Shown here piece by piece: positions 1 through 11,870 of a DNA stretch of 64,000 nucleotides. Positions within the stretch are counted from its first letter, which is position 1, and the number at the start of each line of letters is the position of its first letter. The stretch comes from Gadus chalcogrammus (taxonomy: Eukaryota; Chordata; Actinopteri; Gadiformes; Gadidae), in contig NC_079420.1 in the NCBI RefSeq assembly GCF_026213295.1, positions 20,149,041 through 20,213,040 of the forward strand. The letters are read 5' to 3'. The notes beneath the pieces are model-generated. The model saw only the letters and a program-made list of their open reading frames with translations. It had not been told where the DNA came from and made no database searches. The position numbers and the translations under genes are program-made.

Positions 1-320
1 GTTAAGTTGCTTTCTCTTTCAGCCTCCAAACCGTTGAAAACATTCCCACTGGCTTAATTATTAAAATGGGATTTAAAGAATAAGGATTTTTTTTAACAAT
101 AATAAAAAAATCGAAAGTTAAAATCATATCTTACAAACAGTTCCTATCAATGTGTAATAATGTATATAATTAATAATAATATTAATAATAATAATAATAA
201 TAATATATAGGCCTTTATATATATATATATATACAAAAGCTTTTAAGCACACAGACACACACACACAAACACAAGTAATCACACATAATAATACACAGAT
301 CAAAAAAGTCCTGGGACAAT
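1..320. repeat. AT-rich stretch with short TAA, TA and CA microsatellites
   Basis: The sequence is strongly AT-rich. A (TAA)n-type run lies at about 169-205, a (TA)n run at 216-233 and an imperfect CA-rich run at about 247-275. No coding potential or splice-flanked frame is seen. Confidence 0.85.
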
Positions 321-324
321 TCCG

Positions 325-383
325 CTGTGATGTCATCACAGGAAAGGTCTATTCCTGCAGCAGGAATCAGCTGAATATCAGCT
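325..383. promoter_or_regulatory. Cluster of three consecutive palindromes, possible cis-regulatory site
   Basis: Three dyads follow one another. CTGTGATGTCATCACAG (325-341) has two 8-nt arms around one base. ATTCCTGCAGCAGGAAT (351-367) also has two 8-nt arms around one base. AGCTGAATATCAGCT (369-383) has two 6-nt arms around three bases. The first contains TGATGTCA, close to a CRE/ATF-type bZIP site. A regulatory role is inferred from the dense symmetry. Confidence 0.35.
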
Positions 384-690
384 TATGAGCAAAGCCGTGC
401 CTCCACGGCCTCCCCAGCCGCCCCAGCCGCCCCCTCCACCGGCCGCACCATATGGCCGGGTCCTAATGCCACGGGCGCAGGCTTTAATGACGGAGTGGAT
501 GTGAGGCGCACATGTCGAGGGAAATTGGGGGATGGGCTGGAAAAACACTCATCAAGTCTTCAGGCCTGCAGAGACCGCACAAGGTCAGCGGCGGAGAAGG
601 GCTGGACATGTGTGTTCAACAAAAGGCAGGTGACTTCTCATCGACTCAATTACAGGAAGAGGGAGGCGGGGTGGGGGGGGGGGGGGGGGG
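384..690. other. GC-rich unique sequence ending in an 18-G homopolymer
   Basis: A C-rich segment at about 400-450 contains short CCCAGCCGC-like tandem pieces. The region ends in an uninterrupted run of 18 G at 673-690. A frame crossing it has no recognisable domain and runs into the poly-G, so it is not called as a gene. Confidence 0.7.
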
Positions 691-734
691 TCATTAAAAG
701 TGTTTCTGGACTATTATTATGTTTTCTTTCCTTT

Positions 735-940
735 TTGAATTGGAAATAAGCCCTCGTCGATATGCTCGGCCTGTTTCGGTCGCAGATAACAAGCGCTTTC
801 CTTAAGCATGTCAATAGTATCAGGACATATAAGAAAAAAATATTTTGAGGTGGAAGATCCAATCTCCTTTGCAAATATGCACAGCTGCCAGCAGGAGGTC
901 CTGGGACGGGTAAACAACGATGGACTCATAATTAATGTTT
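735..940. promoter_or_regulatory. Candidate conserved non-coding element
   Basis: This is repeat-free, mixed-composition sequence. TTTGCAAAT (868-876) is one mismatch from a POU octamer, and an E-box CAGCTG lies at 882-887. No coding frame stands out. The enhancer call is by appearance only. Confidence 0.25.
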
Positions 941-1490
941 ACTAAGGCTGATGCAATCGCATGACATTTGGGGGGCTAGTGGTGTGCGCTCCACTGCCCG
1001 CCAGCTGATCTCTGAACAGTGTCTTAACCTGACATCCCGCTCACAAAGACGCCCTGAACACACCGCACGCAGAAAAATAATAATAACAATAATAAAAAAG
1101 GAACCGCTTCATTTAAATATAAAGGCCATTGTTCGCCGCTTGGCATTTTATCTTTAAAAGCGTTGACGGTTAAAAAAAAGAAAAACTCAAGAATAAAGAA
1201 AGGAAAAAAAAGATATGAGTGCACTTGATTCCGAGTAGCCCATTGATCCTTTATAGCATCCTGCCCAGCGCACATTGCTAGAAGCCCCAGCTTCCCTCTC
1301 GCACCGCAGCAGACACTAATACCCCGGCAGCAGCGGTGGTGTTGTGGTGGGACTGGGAGCAGACTGACGACAGGGGGGGCAGGCTGAGTGATTGATGGAG
1401 TTGAGGTCGGTCTATAAAGGTCTGCAAAGAGTGCAGTAGGAGATAATCAGAGAGGAGAGGGTGTCTCTTGGCCTCGAATCCCCCCATGAG

Positions 1491-1494
<4 letters not shown>
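941..1494. other. Unique AT-rich to mixed sequence, nothing recognised
   Basis: There are short A-rich runs near 1075-1100 and 1170-1210 and a G-run near 1373. Otherwise the DNA is unique, with no gene, RNA or mobile-element signature that I can support. Confidence 0.5.
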
Positions 1495-1527
<33 letters not shown>

Positions 1528-1560
1528 ACAGGCCCGCACGCATACACACACACACAGACA
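1495..1560. repeat. CA microsatellite, interrupted
   Basis: A (CA)n array runs from 1495 to 1525. A short unique insert follows, then a second CA run at about 1541-1558. Confidence 0.95.
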
Positions 1561-1601
1561 CGCATGCGCGTGTACAAGCACGTACTGTCTTGAGTTGAGA
1601 A

Positions 1602-1755
1602 AAAGAGAGAGAGTAATACCAAGAGATAGAGTGAGAAAGAAGGAGCGAGAGAGAGACAGAGTGAGAGAGAGACAGAGACAGAGAGAGAGAGAGAGAGGGA
1701 CAGAGAGAGAGAGACAGAGAGAGAGGAAGACAGAGAGAGAGGAACAGAGAGGGTG

Positions 1756-1826
<71 letters not shown>
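1602..1826. repeat. GA microsatellite with CAGAGA interruptions
   Basis: Purine-rich GA repeats carry scattered CAGA, GGAC and GGAA interruptions up to about 1757, then a purer (GA)n core at 1759-1826. Frames that read through it encode only Ser-Leu or Arg-Glu repeats, so it is not coding. Confidence 0.97.
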
Positions 1827-1830
<4 letters not shown>

Positions 1831-1940
1831 GGGGTGTCTCCCGAATTATTAAGCAGTCAGAAGCACTGATGATGGGAATTCTGAAGGTCAGCCATAACAA
1901 GAGGCACCTTACAGGGGTCGCAACCTTTATCTTGTTTTTC

Positions 1941-1967
1941 TTTTTTTTTGGGGGGGGGGGGGGGGGG
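1941..1967. repeat. T9-G18 homopolymer junction
   Basis: Nine T (1941-1949) pass directly into eighteen G (1950-1967). The G-run is long enough for G-quadruplex formation and is prone to length miscalls in sequencing. Confidence 0.95.
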
Positions 1968-2094
1968 TTTGGCACCGCCCTCACAACATCACCTTCCCAC
2001 CTCGGTGCGGGGGGGATCTGGGGGCGGGCCCTGTGGGGGCAGGGCAGGTGAGAGGCGGCGGTGGAGGTGGTGGGGGTTTTTGCGTTACACCCCT

Positions 2095-2335
2095 GTTTAT
2101 CTGTTCATGACCTCTAGCCGGCAATTCTGCACTTGATAAGAGGAGGGCTGGCCTCATAATGTGCACGCCGGCTGATATCAGCCCTGTATCCTTGTGAAAT
2201 TGATTACCAAGGCCCAGGGAGCGTGCAGAATATAATAAATAGAGATGACATATAAAGCACACATGGACTTGTAGGCTGATGGGTAACACCGCCTCGGCAA
2301 TTACCTGCTCCGCACTTAAAACAGGGGTCATGCAG
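2095..2335. promoter_or_regulatory. Candidate conserved non-coding element with a 14-bp palindrome
   Basis: This repeat-free island sits between a G-run and a long purine minisatellite. It holds the perfect palindrome GGCTGATATCAGCC (2170-2183), a GATA-type TGATAAG (2134-2140) and a homeodomain-type CAATTA (2298-2303). The composition is enhancer-like and no coding frame is convincing. Confidence 0.4.
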
Positions 2336-2493
2336 GGCAGGCTGGCGGAGGAGGAGGAGTTATGGTTGTTTCTCCCTTTCTCTGCAAGCTGAGGCGCTCA
2401 GTGGAACCAACTGCGTGTGCGCGTGTGTGTGATTTCGATGTGTGCCTGAGTGTGTGTGTTGTTGCGGGTGTGTTGGTGGGTTAGGGCTCGGTC

Positions 2494-2748
2494 GAGAGAG
2501 AGAGGATAGAGAGGGAGAGAGAGGATAGGGAGGGAGGGAGAGAGAGAGGATAGAGAGGGAGAGAGAGGATAGGGAGGGAGAGGGAGGATAGAGAGGGAGA
2601 GAGAGAGGGAGAGGGAGGATAGAGAGGGAGAGGGAGGATAGAGAGGGAGAGGGAGGATAGAGAGGGAGAGGGAGGATAGAGAGGGAGAGAGAGGATAGAG
2701 AGAGAGAGGGAGAGAAGACGGAGAGGAAGGATAGAGAGGGAGAGATAG

Positions 2749-2789
<41 letters not shown>

Positions 2790-2919
2790 GAAGGATAGAG
2801 AGGGATATAGTGGGAGAAAGAGAGACGGAGGATAGAGAGGAAGGGATGATAGAGAGATAGAGGATAGAAGGAGAGAGAGAAAATAGAGAGGTAGAGAGAG
2901 AGAGGATAGAGGGAGAGAT
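2494..2919. repeat. Purine-rich minisatellite, 19-bp period in its core, with embedded GA runs
   Basis: Arrays of GGATAGAGAGGGAGAGGGA-type units occur. Successive GGATAG starts at 2655 and 2674 are 19 bp apart, and variants of other lengths and a pure GA tract (about 2757-2782) are interspersed. Nearly all bases on the + strand are purines apart from the T of GATA. Confidence 0.95.
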
Positions 2920-3780
2920 GGTTAAATCTATGAGAGGAAAGACTTAAAGCAGAAGGCCACTGAAGGTGCAGTCAAGGGACATTCTGAGATAATGTATTCA
3001 TGGTCTAACCATGAAACACTATTGCCCACCCGAGATAATGAACAAATGCCTTGAAACATTAGATAAATGTGCTTTAATGGAAACTCTGTCCTGGGACAGA
3101 AATGTATGGCATGAAAAAATCAGTATTTTCTTTACTGCAACCCTGAACTGATAGGGCTTACTATGACGACTACTTCTGATTGAAGCCTTTTATCAGCACC
3201 CAGTGCAATTAAATAACTAAGGTCATGTTGCAGCTGCAGTCATGTTCAGTTTGGGTAACCTCATTGTACAGTGTGGTCGGTTTCTGCTCTGTCCTCTGTG
3301 TTTTCTTCATAAGGGCATAATTCTCTTATAATCTACCATACGCATAAATTTGGGGTTCAGTGTCCGGAAGGTTAAGCAACTAATTGTTTCAATGAAGTAA
3401 AAATATGTTTTGTTTTATTTACTAATTCTTTTTACCAGATATTATATTTCTTAGAATTCTTAAACAATATCCGTGTAATATATATATTTTATATTTCTTA
3501 TTTTCTAATGCAATACAACATATATGTATATTTAAAAACAGCCCGTCCAGTGGGGTAGTGTTAGTATTAAGAGGTCTGTGTGGACTTGGCGCTGGCCGTT
3601 TCAATGAAGAAATCTGAATAGCTGTAAGCTGCCAGGCAAACCTTTATATCTATTTGTTCCACTTGTCTGACTCTCAATGAGTTTAATCAGCTGAGAAGAA
3701 GCTGTGAGGGGGGTGTTGTCCTCCCCGCCCATACATTAGAGGTAGCCCCCCTTGCCGGCCCCCACATCCCCCTCTGCAAC
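2920..3780. other. Unique non-coding sequence with a small hairpin
   Basis: Mixed and AT-rich DNA. A minor hairpin TTCATGGT/ACCATGAA lies at 2997-3004 and 3008-3015 with a 3-nt loop. There is no repeat array, RNA gene or coding exon. Confidence 0.5.
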
Positions 3781-3822
3781 ACACACTCACACACACACCA
3801 CTAACACACACACACACACACC
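3781..3822. repeat. Short CA microsatellite
   Basis: Imperfect CA repeats are interrupted by ACT and CACTAA. Confidence 0.9.
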
Positions 3823-4289
3823 GCAGCCCCATTCTCTGTGCATCGACGTGAGAGTTGAGGGTCTCCCTCGCTGTCCTGTTGCCTTGCGGATTATCAAGTA
3901 CACTTCAATTACTGCCGATCGATACACTTCTGGCTGCAAAAGGGAGTGTGAGGGAAATTAGACAGACTTTGGGTATGGCCGTGACTACCAAGCAATGGAT
4001 TAACACTGATATGCATCTCTTCATTTACATCAGGAACGGGCCGATCCTCGCCCGGCACACTGCACTCTCCTCTGAGCCGACGCACATTCACACACGCTTT
4101 AATTGAAAGGGGACTTTTTGAAAGATTACTTCTTTAAGTGCTGGGCAAGGTGAGGGCAAGCCCGTCATACTCTGTAGTGGGATTAAAAACCACTGCAGTG
4201 CCTGCAGGAGAGGAGCCCTGGACGGGGCCTTTCCAGAGGTGCTGTGCAGAAGCATTTGTTAACATTATCCGTTGCATGCCTTTGTCTCT
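3823..4289. other. Unique non-coding sequence
   Basis: No array is present. The adjacent palindromes CACTGCAGTG (4191-4200) and CCTGCAGG (4201-4208) are the only local structure seen. Confidence 0.45.
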
Positions 4290-4369
4290 ATGTGTGTGTG
4301 TGTGTGTGTGTTGTGTGTGCATGTGTGTGTGTCTGTGTGTGTGTGCGTGTGTGTGTATGTCTGTGTGTA
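4290..4369. repeat. TG microsatellite, interrupted
   Basis: TG repeats with scattered TTG, CATG, CTG and CG interruptions. Confidence 0.95.
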
Positions 4370-4573
4370 CGAAAGCCTCTGTGCATTATTTTAAAAAAAA
4401 CGTAAAACTGAAATAATGTAAGCTCTAAATACGACATCATGCCATGTTTAAATATTTGCACTAAACAGCAGGAAAGAGCATATGCACATCCTTTCTTATA
4501 AAATGTGTGTCAGCAAAATCTAAACAATGGTGCTAAAGAAAATAAAGACCAAAACGCCAGAGTACTTTCTCTT

Positions 4574-4832
<259 letters not shown>

Positions 4833-5689
4833 AGGGAAATGAAAGCTGGGCTGTGGAGGAGGATACAAAAGAAGTAAAAGTGTAGGAAGAGATAAGGGGC
4901 GGCTGTATCCCCTGGGGCGGACTGTGGAGGTCTCTGGAGCGCGGCCCCAGCCTCTGAATCCCCTCCAGGTCATCTGCCCTGACTCTCCCACCCTTCCTCT
5001 CCGTGGAGGCAGTGAAAACACTCCAACACCTGGGTTCTCCCCTCTGCAAGCTCACCAGCTACCCCCCCAGCCCCCCTAACTACACAGAGAACACATCAGA
5101 GCGAGCACATACAAGTACAAATACACTGTTGTTCATAATGGGTTCATACTGGGCCCAAGATGGTGTGTTTGTGTATGTGTCTATATAGTATACACTATAT
5201 TGTATAAATACTTATATTATTTAATAAATACCATCCGGTCACTAATATTCTAAATATGAATGGCTTTATCTTAGATGAACTATGTTGTAAAATTGTGTTA
5301 ATGTTACAAATCTGTATTACTCTGATCAACATAAACCCCCTAGGCAATGTGAAAGAAATAACAACTGCGCTCTATGTTTGGATAACTATAGTCAAGTAGT
5401 TTTTTTTTTGATAAATAACTTATTTTTCTACAAGCAACCATTCAAAACATAGAACACACCATGGCAAGTTAATTTGCCCAGGAATGATTTGGATTACCAT
5501 TTTCTGGACAATGCAGTCAGTGGACTGCAACCCTCAACCAGTGGCCATGGGATTAATCTTATTCGAACGACTCAATAACTTGTCCAAGCGACAAGATGTC
5601 TATATTTTGGACGTTAGTAAGTCGTTTGAGAGGAAAAAGAAGTCAGCTAAAGTAGCTTTCAGGTTGCCTCTGGCAGCTGCCATATAAAA
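4833..5689. other. Unique sequence, GC-rich then AT-rich, no gene seen
   Basis: The part from 4833 to about 5100 is GC-richer with C-runs. The part from about 5170 to 5689 is AT-rich with a T9 run near 5400. No splice-flanked coding frame or structured RNA is recognised. Confidence 0.5.
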
Positions 5690-6130
5690 AACTTTGTGAT
5701 TGAAAACATTATCCCAGGCTTTCTGATGCTCAGCCGAACCAGGAGCCTGTTTTGATGGTTATGAGGTATTCTCCGCCACTAAAGCCCTTCCTTTTTACCG
5801 GGCCCGCTGAACCACGTCCACATTTGTCATCTAAGTGTCCGAGTCACATTACAGACGATTACCCAGTCCGGGAGTTTAGTTTTGCCTTTAAAACGGCCTC
5901 CTGCTCCAAATAAAGATGCCTCTCTCCCTACCATTTGGTTGTCCCCCCCACCCCCTCCGTCGCTCCCACGGTCCGTCTTTGGAAGTGATCCGTCCCCGGG
6001 CGCAGTGCAGAGCCACTTCATGTTCACATCGCCCCCAGGGGCATTCCTGGCCTGCCCACTACTTTTAGCTTTCCTTTGTCAGCCAAATGGATACCAATTA
6101 AATCAACTGTTCTCCAATTAGAATTTGGAA
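5690..6130. promoter_or_regulatory. Candidate conserved non-coding element
   Basis: A repeat-free block of mixed composition with several ATTA-containing words (for example CATTACAGACGATTACCC near 5847). Two opposite-strand frames through it have no domain. The call is by appearance only. Confidence 0.25.
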
Positions 6131-6462
6131 GAATCTATCTTTTTCAGTGTTCTAAATCCCAAAACTTGACTCCCGATCTTTTTTTTCCTTCTTTCTTTTG
6201 CTCCAGCTCCCTTCCTGGAATCGGTTACAGGGGGAGGCAGGAGTAGTTATTTCCTGCAATAAGATACTCCTGGGTATCTTCATCTTGTCTGTTTCTTCAA
6301 TTGTTTTATAAAAGATAAATATTTAGAATCGAGTTCAATCGAGTCTTGTACAATACACAGATGACGAGCTGGGTAAGAGTTGAAGCGCTATTCTATTATT
6401 ATTTTTTCAAATGAAGACACACTGAACTTTTGCGAGCAAGAAATACAACTTTGACTTTCCCA

Positions 6463-6617
<155 letters not shown>

Positions 6618-6699
6618 TCTTATCCACTGGGAAAAATGTAAGAGGACTCCACAGCAGAATTAACTGTCATTACACACACACATAAACTCCCCTGCAACA

Positions 6700-7000
6700 G
6701 TGTACTTGGGGGGCCCTATATGATTAATACAAGAGGGGGCGTCTCTTAATCTGCAGACATGGACAGCGAATGGCTTGGACCCGGGCCACATCATTATTGC
6801 CTATTAGTCGTGTTCAAAAAGTATGGCTCCATTGTGTTCCTTATGACCAGGCACACCCCCTCCTGCCACTCCAAATCACATCCAGCTAAACAAACCGGCC
6901 TAGCCAGCACCCTGCGGTGCGGCAATTCAGACCCCAGCCATGAGTTTGGAGACCTCGGTGGCCCCCCGCGCATCACAGTCTAACGTGGGCATCTCAGGCC
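6700..7000. promoter_or_regulatory. Candidate conserved non-coding element
   Basis: Repeat-free, mixed composition, with enhancer-like words (CATCATTATTGCCTATTAGT near 6789). Frames on both strands are open but lack any domain or splice context. Confidence 0.3.
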
Positions 7001-7780
7001 TTTGACTGCTCAAACTTCAAAGTGAGGCATTCTTCTGTATGCCTCTGTATGTGGACTGTGAGGGCACCGCCATAAGGACAAATTATTCATGTTGGAGATA
7101 TTTTATGATGGATTTAGCAGTAGATGGAAACACTCTTCTTTATGGGCAGACAGCTCACACAGATAACTTTTTGTGATACTAACAGACTTCATGATTTCTT
7201 TGTGATCGTAAAAATATGGTGCATGGGTTTATCTAATGTCGGTGTAATGCTATTTATAATTATTGTTCAGCCCCAGTAGGAATGTCCCATTCTCAAAACA
7301 AGGCATGTTTTGTATATAGCCGATGTCTCCTTAATTTACATTATCTACTTGTTCACTCTGTAACAGTTGCTTCAGTAATCAACCTCAGCGGGGGGCTCGC
7401 TTGGGAATTCCACTGAACTGTTCTCGCAATGTAAAGTATCTTGCCAAATGAGCCAAATGTACTTCTCTAAATTGCTTCTGATTTATTGAAACATAGCAAG
7501 CACAGTAACAACATCTTAAATCAACAAGTTGTATGGAAGCCAATTCATGGTAAAATATACACATACATGCTAAGACAGCCATCTTCGACCAGTAATTTAC
7601 CTCCTGCTTTGCCCTTACTTACTTAACAGCAAAATTGAATAACATTTCCTTTGAAACACACTGTTTGCTATCCGCAGTGTTATACCATCTTAATTTAGAG
7701 CTTCAGCAGTTTCTAAACTCCAACTCCTCGTCCCTAGCAGAGAATAGCAAATATGTAAATAGTGTTCCTTAGACACTTGG
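7001..7780. other. Unique AT-leaning sequence, possibly part of a regulatory block
   Basis: No repeats. Short ATTA and TAAT words are common, for example around 7330-7380. No gene is seen. Confidence 0.4.
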
Positions 7781-7960
7781 TCTTTGGATTTTTGACAGCC
7801 CCCCACCTTTACTTTGTCATGCTTATCTGCCCAAACAATGACTTATTATTGAGCGGCAACAATAGAAGCCCTTTTTATGTCCATCATGGAACAAAGATGG
7901 TAAGTGACACTCGGCAACAAAACGTTTAATTGAACTATTGGTGGACTTCTGCTGGGGAGA
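7781..7960. promoter_or_regulatory. Candidate conserved non-coding element with clustered SOX-type motifs
   Basis: Three HMG-box (SOX) type words lie within 63 bp: AACAATG (7834-7840), AACAATAG (7858-7865) and AACAAAG (7890-7896). They sit in repeat-free sequence of mixed composition. SOX proteins bind such cores, so an enhancer role is inferred. Confidence 0.4.
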
Positions 7961-8989
7961 AAGACCACTGTGCTGGGACCGTGTCTTAGGAGAGGCAGAA
8001 CGCTAAAGTCTCACTCAGTTGGGTTGCTGTTCATCAGGAAAACCTTGCAAGAACGTCACTCATTCGAAAAATCTATTTTTATGCGAACAATATAATAAAG
8101 TTGTACATTTCAGGAATTATTACATTTTTGAATGAGAATTTGATAAAAATAAATAAAAAGGTGAATTACACTTGAGCCATAGTCTTGCTGCATTGGCTCG
8201 CATTGAAAGGGATAATACATTATCATTCTAGAAGGCATTTGCAATGAACAATAATGACAGCAAGATCTAATCAAGTTTTAAATATATATATGTATACGTA
8301 TCGATATTATTGGTGTAGCAAAACTGAATTATCGGGGATGATCAATAATCATTTTAATGTTCACATGAAAACTTTAAATAACTCTTTGAATACACAACTG
8401 AACCACTAGGTCTGAAAAGGATAACATAAAAATGCTAAACAGTTTAAATAAAACTAATCTAACACAATCTACATAAAAAGTGCCTAGACGGTAGCGTCAT
8501 CCAAATCCAGATCAAAGTTTGAATCTATAATTCTTCTTTATGACACGAGGAGCCTGTCCAACATAAAAATGGACTTCAACCCTCCCAGAACTTTCTGTTG
8601 AGTAAACAACCTAATAACTGGAAACCACTCAGCAAAGTGCCGACCTCCTCCAAGGCTGCACAAATCATGTTTGGGGAGTGGGAGCCCAGTCCCTGGCAAC
8701 AACACAAGATTCCTGGACCCTGATGGAGATACCGCTGACCATACACATCCTCTCTGGCACAAGTTACAAACCCACACCCCAGAGTGGGTTTTTACATGGA
8801 GTTTACCTTTGTGTAGAGTCAAATACAAATTTAACATATTTGTCTTCGCTCGTAAGCATGAATTAGAACAGCTTAACAAGTGTGGCTTCGAATTGGAGTG
8901 AAATAGCCCACAGTCAAGTCCAGGGAAGTGTGTGTTTGACTTTTAACATGCTAAGAGTTGTGTTAGTGCTATTAACTATGCTTTACACT
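7961..8989. other. Unique non-coding sequence
   Basis: AT-rich, with a TATATATATG run near 8284. A minus-strand frame at 8538-8879 contains HVKTHSGVWVCNLC, superficially like a zinc-finger linker, but it lacks the rest of a finger and is not called. Confidence 0.45.
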
Positions 8990-9260
8990 CATTTAAAACC
9001 AAGCCGCTCGCAGCAGGCGGCAGATAGATTTATAATGTTCAGCTACTGACCCCGCGGTTCTTTCCTGACGAAGTGTACCCTCTAATCTTGGCTTCTCCGA
9101 CCCTAACGTACACCCAATCAGGGAGTGAAACAAATGTTCAGCTCGTTAAGGGAGCCTGATTGTGCTTTTAATGATCCTCAGAGTACAGCTTGTGTTTTTC
9201 CAGCTGTTGGTAAAGACTTGGGGAACGGTTCTGGAGGATGTAAAACATGCTTGTTAATCA
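8990..9260. promoter_or_regulatory. Candidate conserved non-coding element
   Basis: Repeat-free, mixed GC, with words such as CCAATCAGGG and TTTAATGATCC. No coding frame is supported. Confidence 0.3.
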
Positions 9261-10049
9261 TCAAGTCAATAGAACATGATTAAAGTTGCCTGATTATTAC
9301 ATGCATGCATAAATGCACGCATAAAAACATGATGCCAAATGCTTCCGGTTAATATATGGTTGAAAAACAAAATACAAATAAGCTCATTGAAGATGAGCCC
9401 TGATACAGAGGTTTCAATTGAAAATGGAATTACGACACAGTTGAAAAAAGGGTACGACATGAATTCTGTGAATTAAGAAGAATTTGGATTTTCTTTTCTG
9501 TCAACCACTTTGCAGCACATGGAAATAGGGAAACAATTAGAACCCACTTTCCCTTCCCATCGTGACTATTCCCACGCATTACTTTGGGCCAAGGCCTCCT
9601 GATGATCTCGGGAGGCTTTGCGTCTTTGCCCGCCGGTATGGAACTTGTCAGGAGGAAGATCTGTGCATGCAGCAGCTAAAAGCAAGACGGATACCACAAG
9701 AAAGAGCAGGAGTCCCGACTGCAAGCCAAAAAGCCAAGATTCAGAAGTGAAAAGAAGATTTTTCTACGTATTGACAAGGGGGAGAGATAGGCTTTACAAT
9801 TCAGGGATTGGGGGCTCAGGGTGCAGGGGGATTTGTGGTAACCCCAGGAGAAGAGAAAAGAAATGTCTCAACCTAAAAAAGAAAGAGAAGTGCCACATAT
9901 GCGTCGAGGGGACATCTTTGACTGACTTCTGGTTTGCGCTGAGAGCTGAAGGCATTAAGTGACCAAAGTGAGGACTACAGATCCTTTAATATGACTTTTG
10001 TTCTTCACTGTGACCCACAGAACACAAGTGCATAGCTAATCAGTTGAAC
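9261..10049. other. Unique non-coding sequence
   Basis: AT-rich at first, then purine-rich from about 9650 to 9900. A plus-strand frame of 114 codons at 9618-9962 is low-complexity, rich in Lys and Arg, and has no family resemblance. Confidence 0.4.
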
Positions 10050-10320
10050 CCTGTCCTAGCGGCTCATGCTCTCTCCAGTCCTCATGATGTGCAGGTGACA
10101 GCCTTGCCAGGCCCACTCTAGAGTCAGCGTGCCCTGCCGCCGAGGCCGGGGCAAAAGCCCCGACCTCAGAGCCACACTGACCTGGCAAGGGGAAAACCTC
10201 TCGTGGCATTTTGACTTTAAGTTCAGAGACAATGGGAATCTTTTAAGCAGCATCTCATGGACTTCTCCAGCTGTCACTATTATTTCAGTGATGATGCCAT
10301 CCTTATTCTAATGAGGTTTC
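10050..10320. promoter_or_regulatory. Candidate conserved non-coding element
   Basis: Mixed-composition sequence without repeats. Open frames on both strands overlap, which is typical of constrained but non-coding DNA and also of chance. No domain is seen. Confidence 0.3.
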
Positions 10321-11540
10321 GTTGCTTTTGTTTTCTGATTTGTCCCTGGTTGACATTTTGTTGATGGGCTGGGTCAATCCAATGACGGGTGGGTCACAAA
10401 CTGACAAAAATGTCAAAACTGGTCGCCTTGGGTTTGCATACCGCTGTTGCATCTGCATTCAAATTTGAAGTTTGCCGATGGTGTCTTGCTTCATGTCATA
10501 GAATACGCAGTGACATTTGTGATCGATGAAGAACAACAGATACCACACACAGTTTAAGAACAAATTGGTTCTGTGACTTGAAGAAAATAACAAACCTTAT
10601 TTTTAACCTTATTAAATGTTTTTTCAAGCTGTGCATAACTTGTCTGTTATGTAGCAACATGCGGTGCTTTTAAACAATTCTATTTGATACTAACACCATT
10701 TCAAGACACAGAGCCACAGTACAGGAGTGAGTTATTGGGAGTACAACATGAGACAGCTCCCCAATGGGTTAAATGACACTTAAAGAATGTACGGCTTCCC
10801 AAACCAGGAAGGGATACGTGATTCCCTTCATCAACATTGCATTCCCAGCTACTTAGCTGGTACTGCATGACCTTATTGACAATGCTGTAATAAACTGATC
10901 TCATAAGATCCCTTTGTTCCTTCCATGACAATCTTATTGATAGTTGTGGTGGCAAAAAATGTCCACTATTCTTTATTTTTGTATGTTATATATATCAAAA
11001 CTGGATTGAAATTAATCAATAACTTTAGCTGCCAAATGATGAACAACTGAAACATGGTGAAGGACCTTGAGAAGCACAGATGATTCCAGAACATGTGGAA
11101 CATGCCACAGTACAACATATTACACTGCATACCAGTGTCCGACCCTGATGAATGGCAAAACCACCAGTCCAACCACAAACCGTCTTTCATTAGAGGGACA
11201 GCTGACGTGCTCCGAACCATCTTAGACCCCTTCATAGGCTGTGGTGGTCTGTCAACACCATCAGAACAACGTTGATTCTTGATTCTGACTAAACAGCCCA
11301 GAGCATACCAACTGCTATCCTGGGTTTTTGCAAAAAAGTGTAATCTCTTCATAACTTATTTTACACGGATAAGGTCACACCATTCTGGGCTAACAGAAGG
11401 GGAATAAACATTGTATATTCAGATATTTCCCAGATAAAGTTGTAGATATATGTGCAGAGTTTAAAGGACAATGCTATATCACTGATGCTGTAGTACACTA
11501 AGACATCACATTGTCTCTGTGGATTCCGGGATGAATTAAT
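10321..11540. other. Unique non-coding sequence
   Basis: No repeat array or structured RNA. The minus-strand frame at 10966-11352 (128 codons) is rich in Trp, Cys and Met, overlaps a plus-strand frame and matches no family I recognise, so it is treated as non-coding. Confidence 0.4.
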
Positions 11541-11870
11541 AACCCATTGTTTTACATATCGGTCTTATGTCTCTTCTTGGTCACAGGCCACCAAATAGCT
11601 GTGCATGTCAGTTTGTCTTTATTAAGCAACAAGCAGGTTTAATCAATGCTGGGGAAACGGTATGCTTCTCCTCTCTAATGTGCCATTAAGGTCCATTCAG
11701 AGTGACTGAACAGTTGTCACCGAAAGTGGAGAAGCACAGAGTAATCAATGATAGTTAAGAACTGTAATTTATCACTTTGCCACGACTGGGCCTATGCGAA
11801 ATCAGGACTTGGGTTTGCAGGGAGAGAGTCTGCACGGGGAAGCTCAGGTGTTGCAGTGGCCATGTGTAAC
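11541..11870. promoter_or_regulatory. Candidate conserved non-coding element
   Basis: A repeat-free block with several AT-rich cores (TTTAATCAATG near 11638, GAGTAATCAATGATAG near 11738). It ends at a G-run at 11871. The enhancer-like call is by appearance only. Confidence 0.35.

Noticed and set aside
2994..3007. GTATTCATGGTCTA shared with the hairpin at 43418-43431
   Set aside because: A 14-nt match within 64 kb is expected several times by chance.
8538..8879. Minus-strand frame with HVKTHSGVWVCNLC, like a C2H2 zinc-finger junction
   Set aside because: The H-to-C spacing is shorter than a TGEKP-type linker, no second histidine pair or further finger follows, and no splice context supports an exon.
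10966..11352. 128-codon minus-strand frame rich in Trp, Cys and Met
   Set aside because: Unusual composition, no domain and an overlapping opposite-strand frame. It does not resemble a transposase on inspection.
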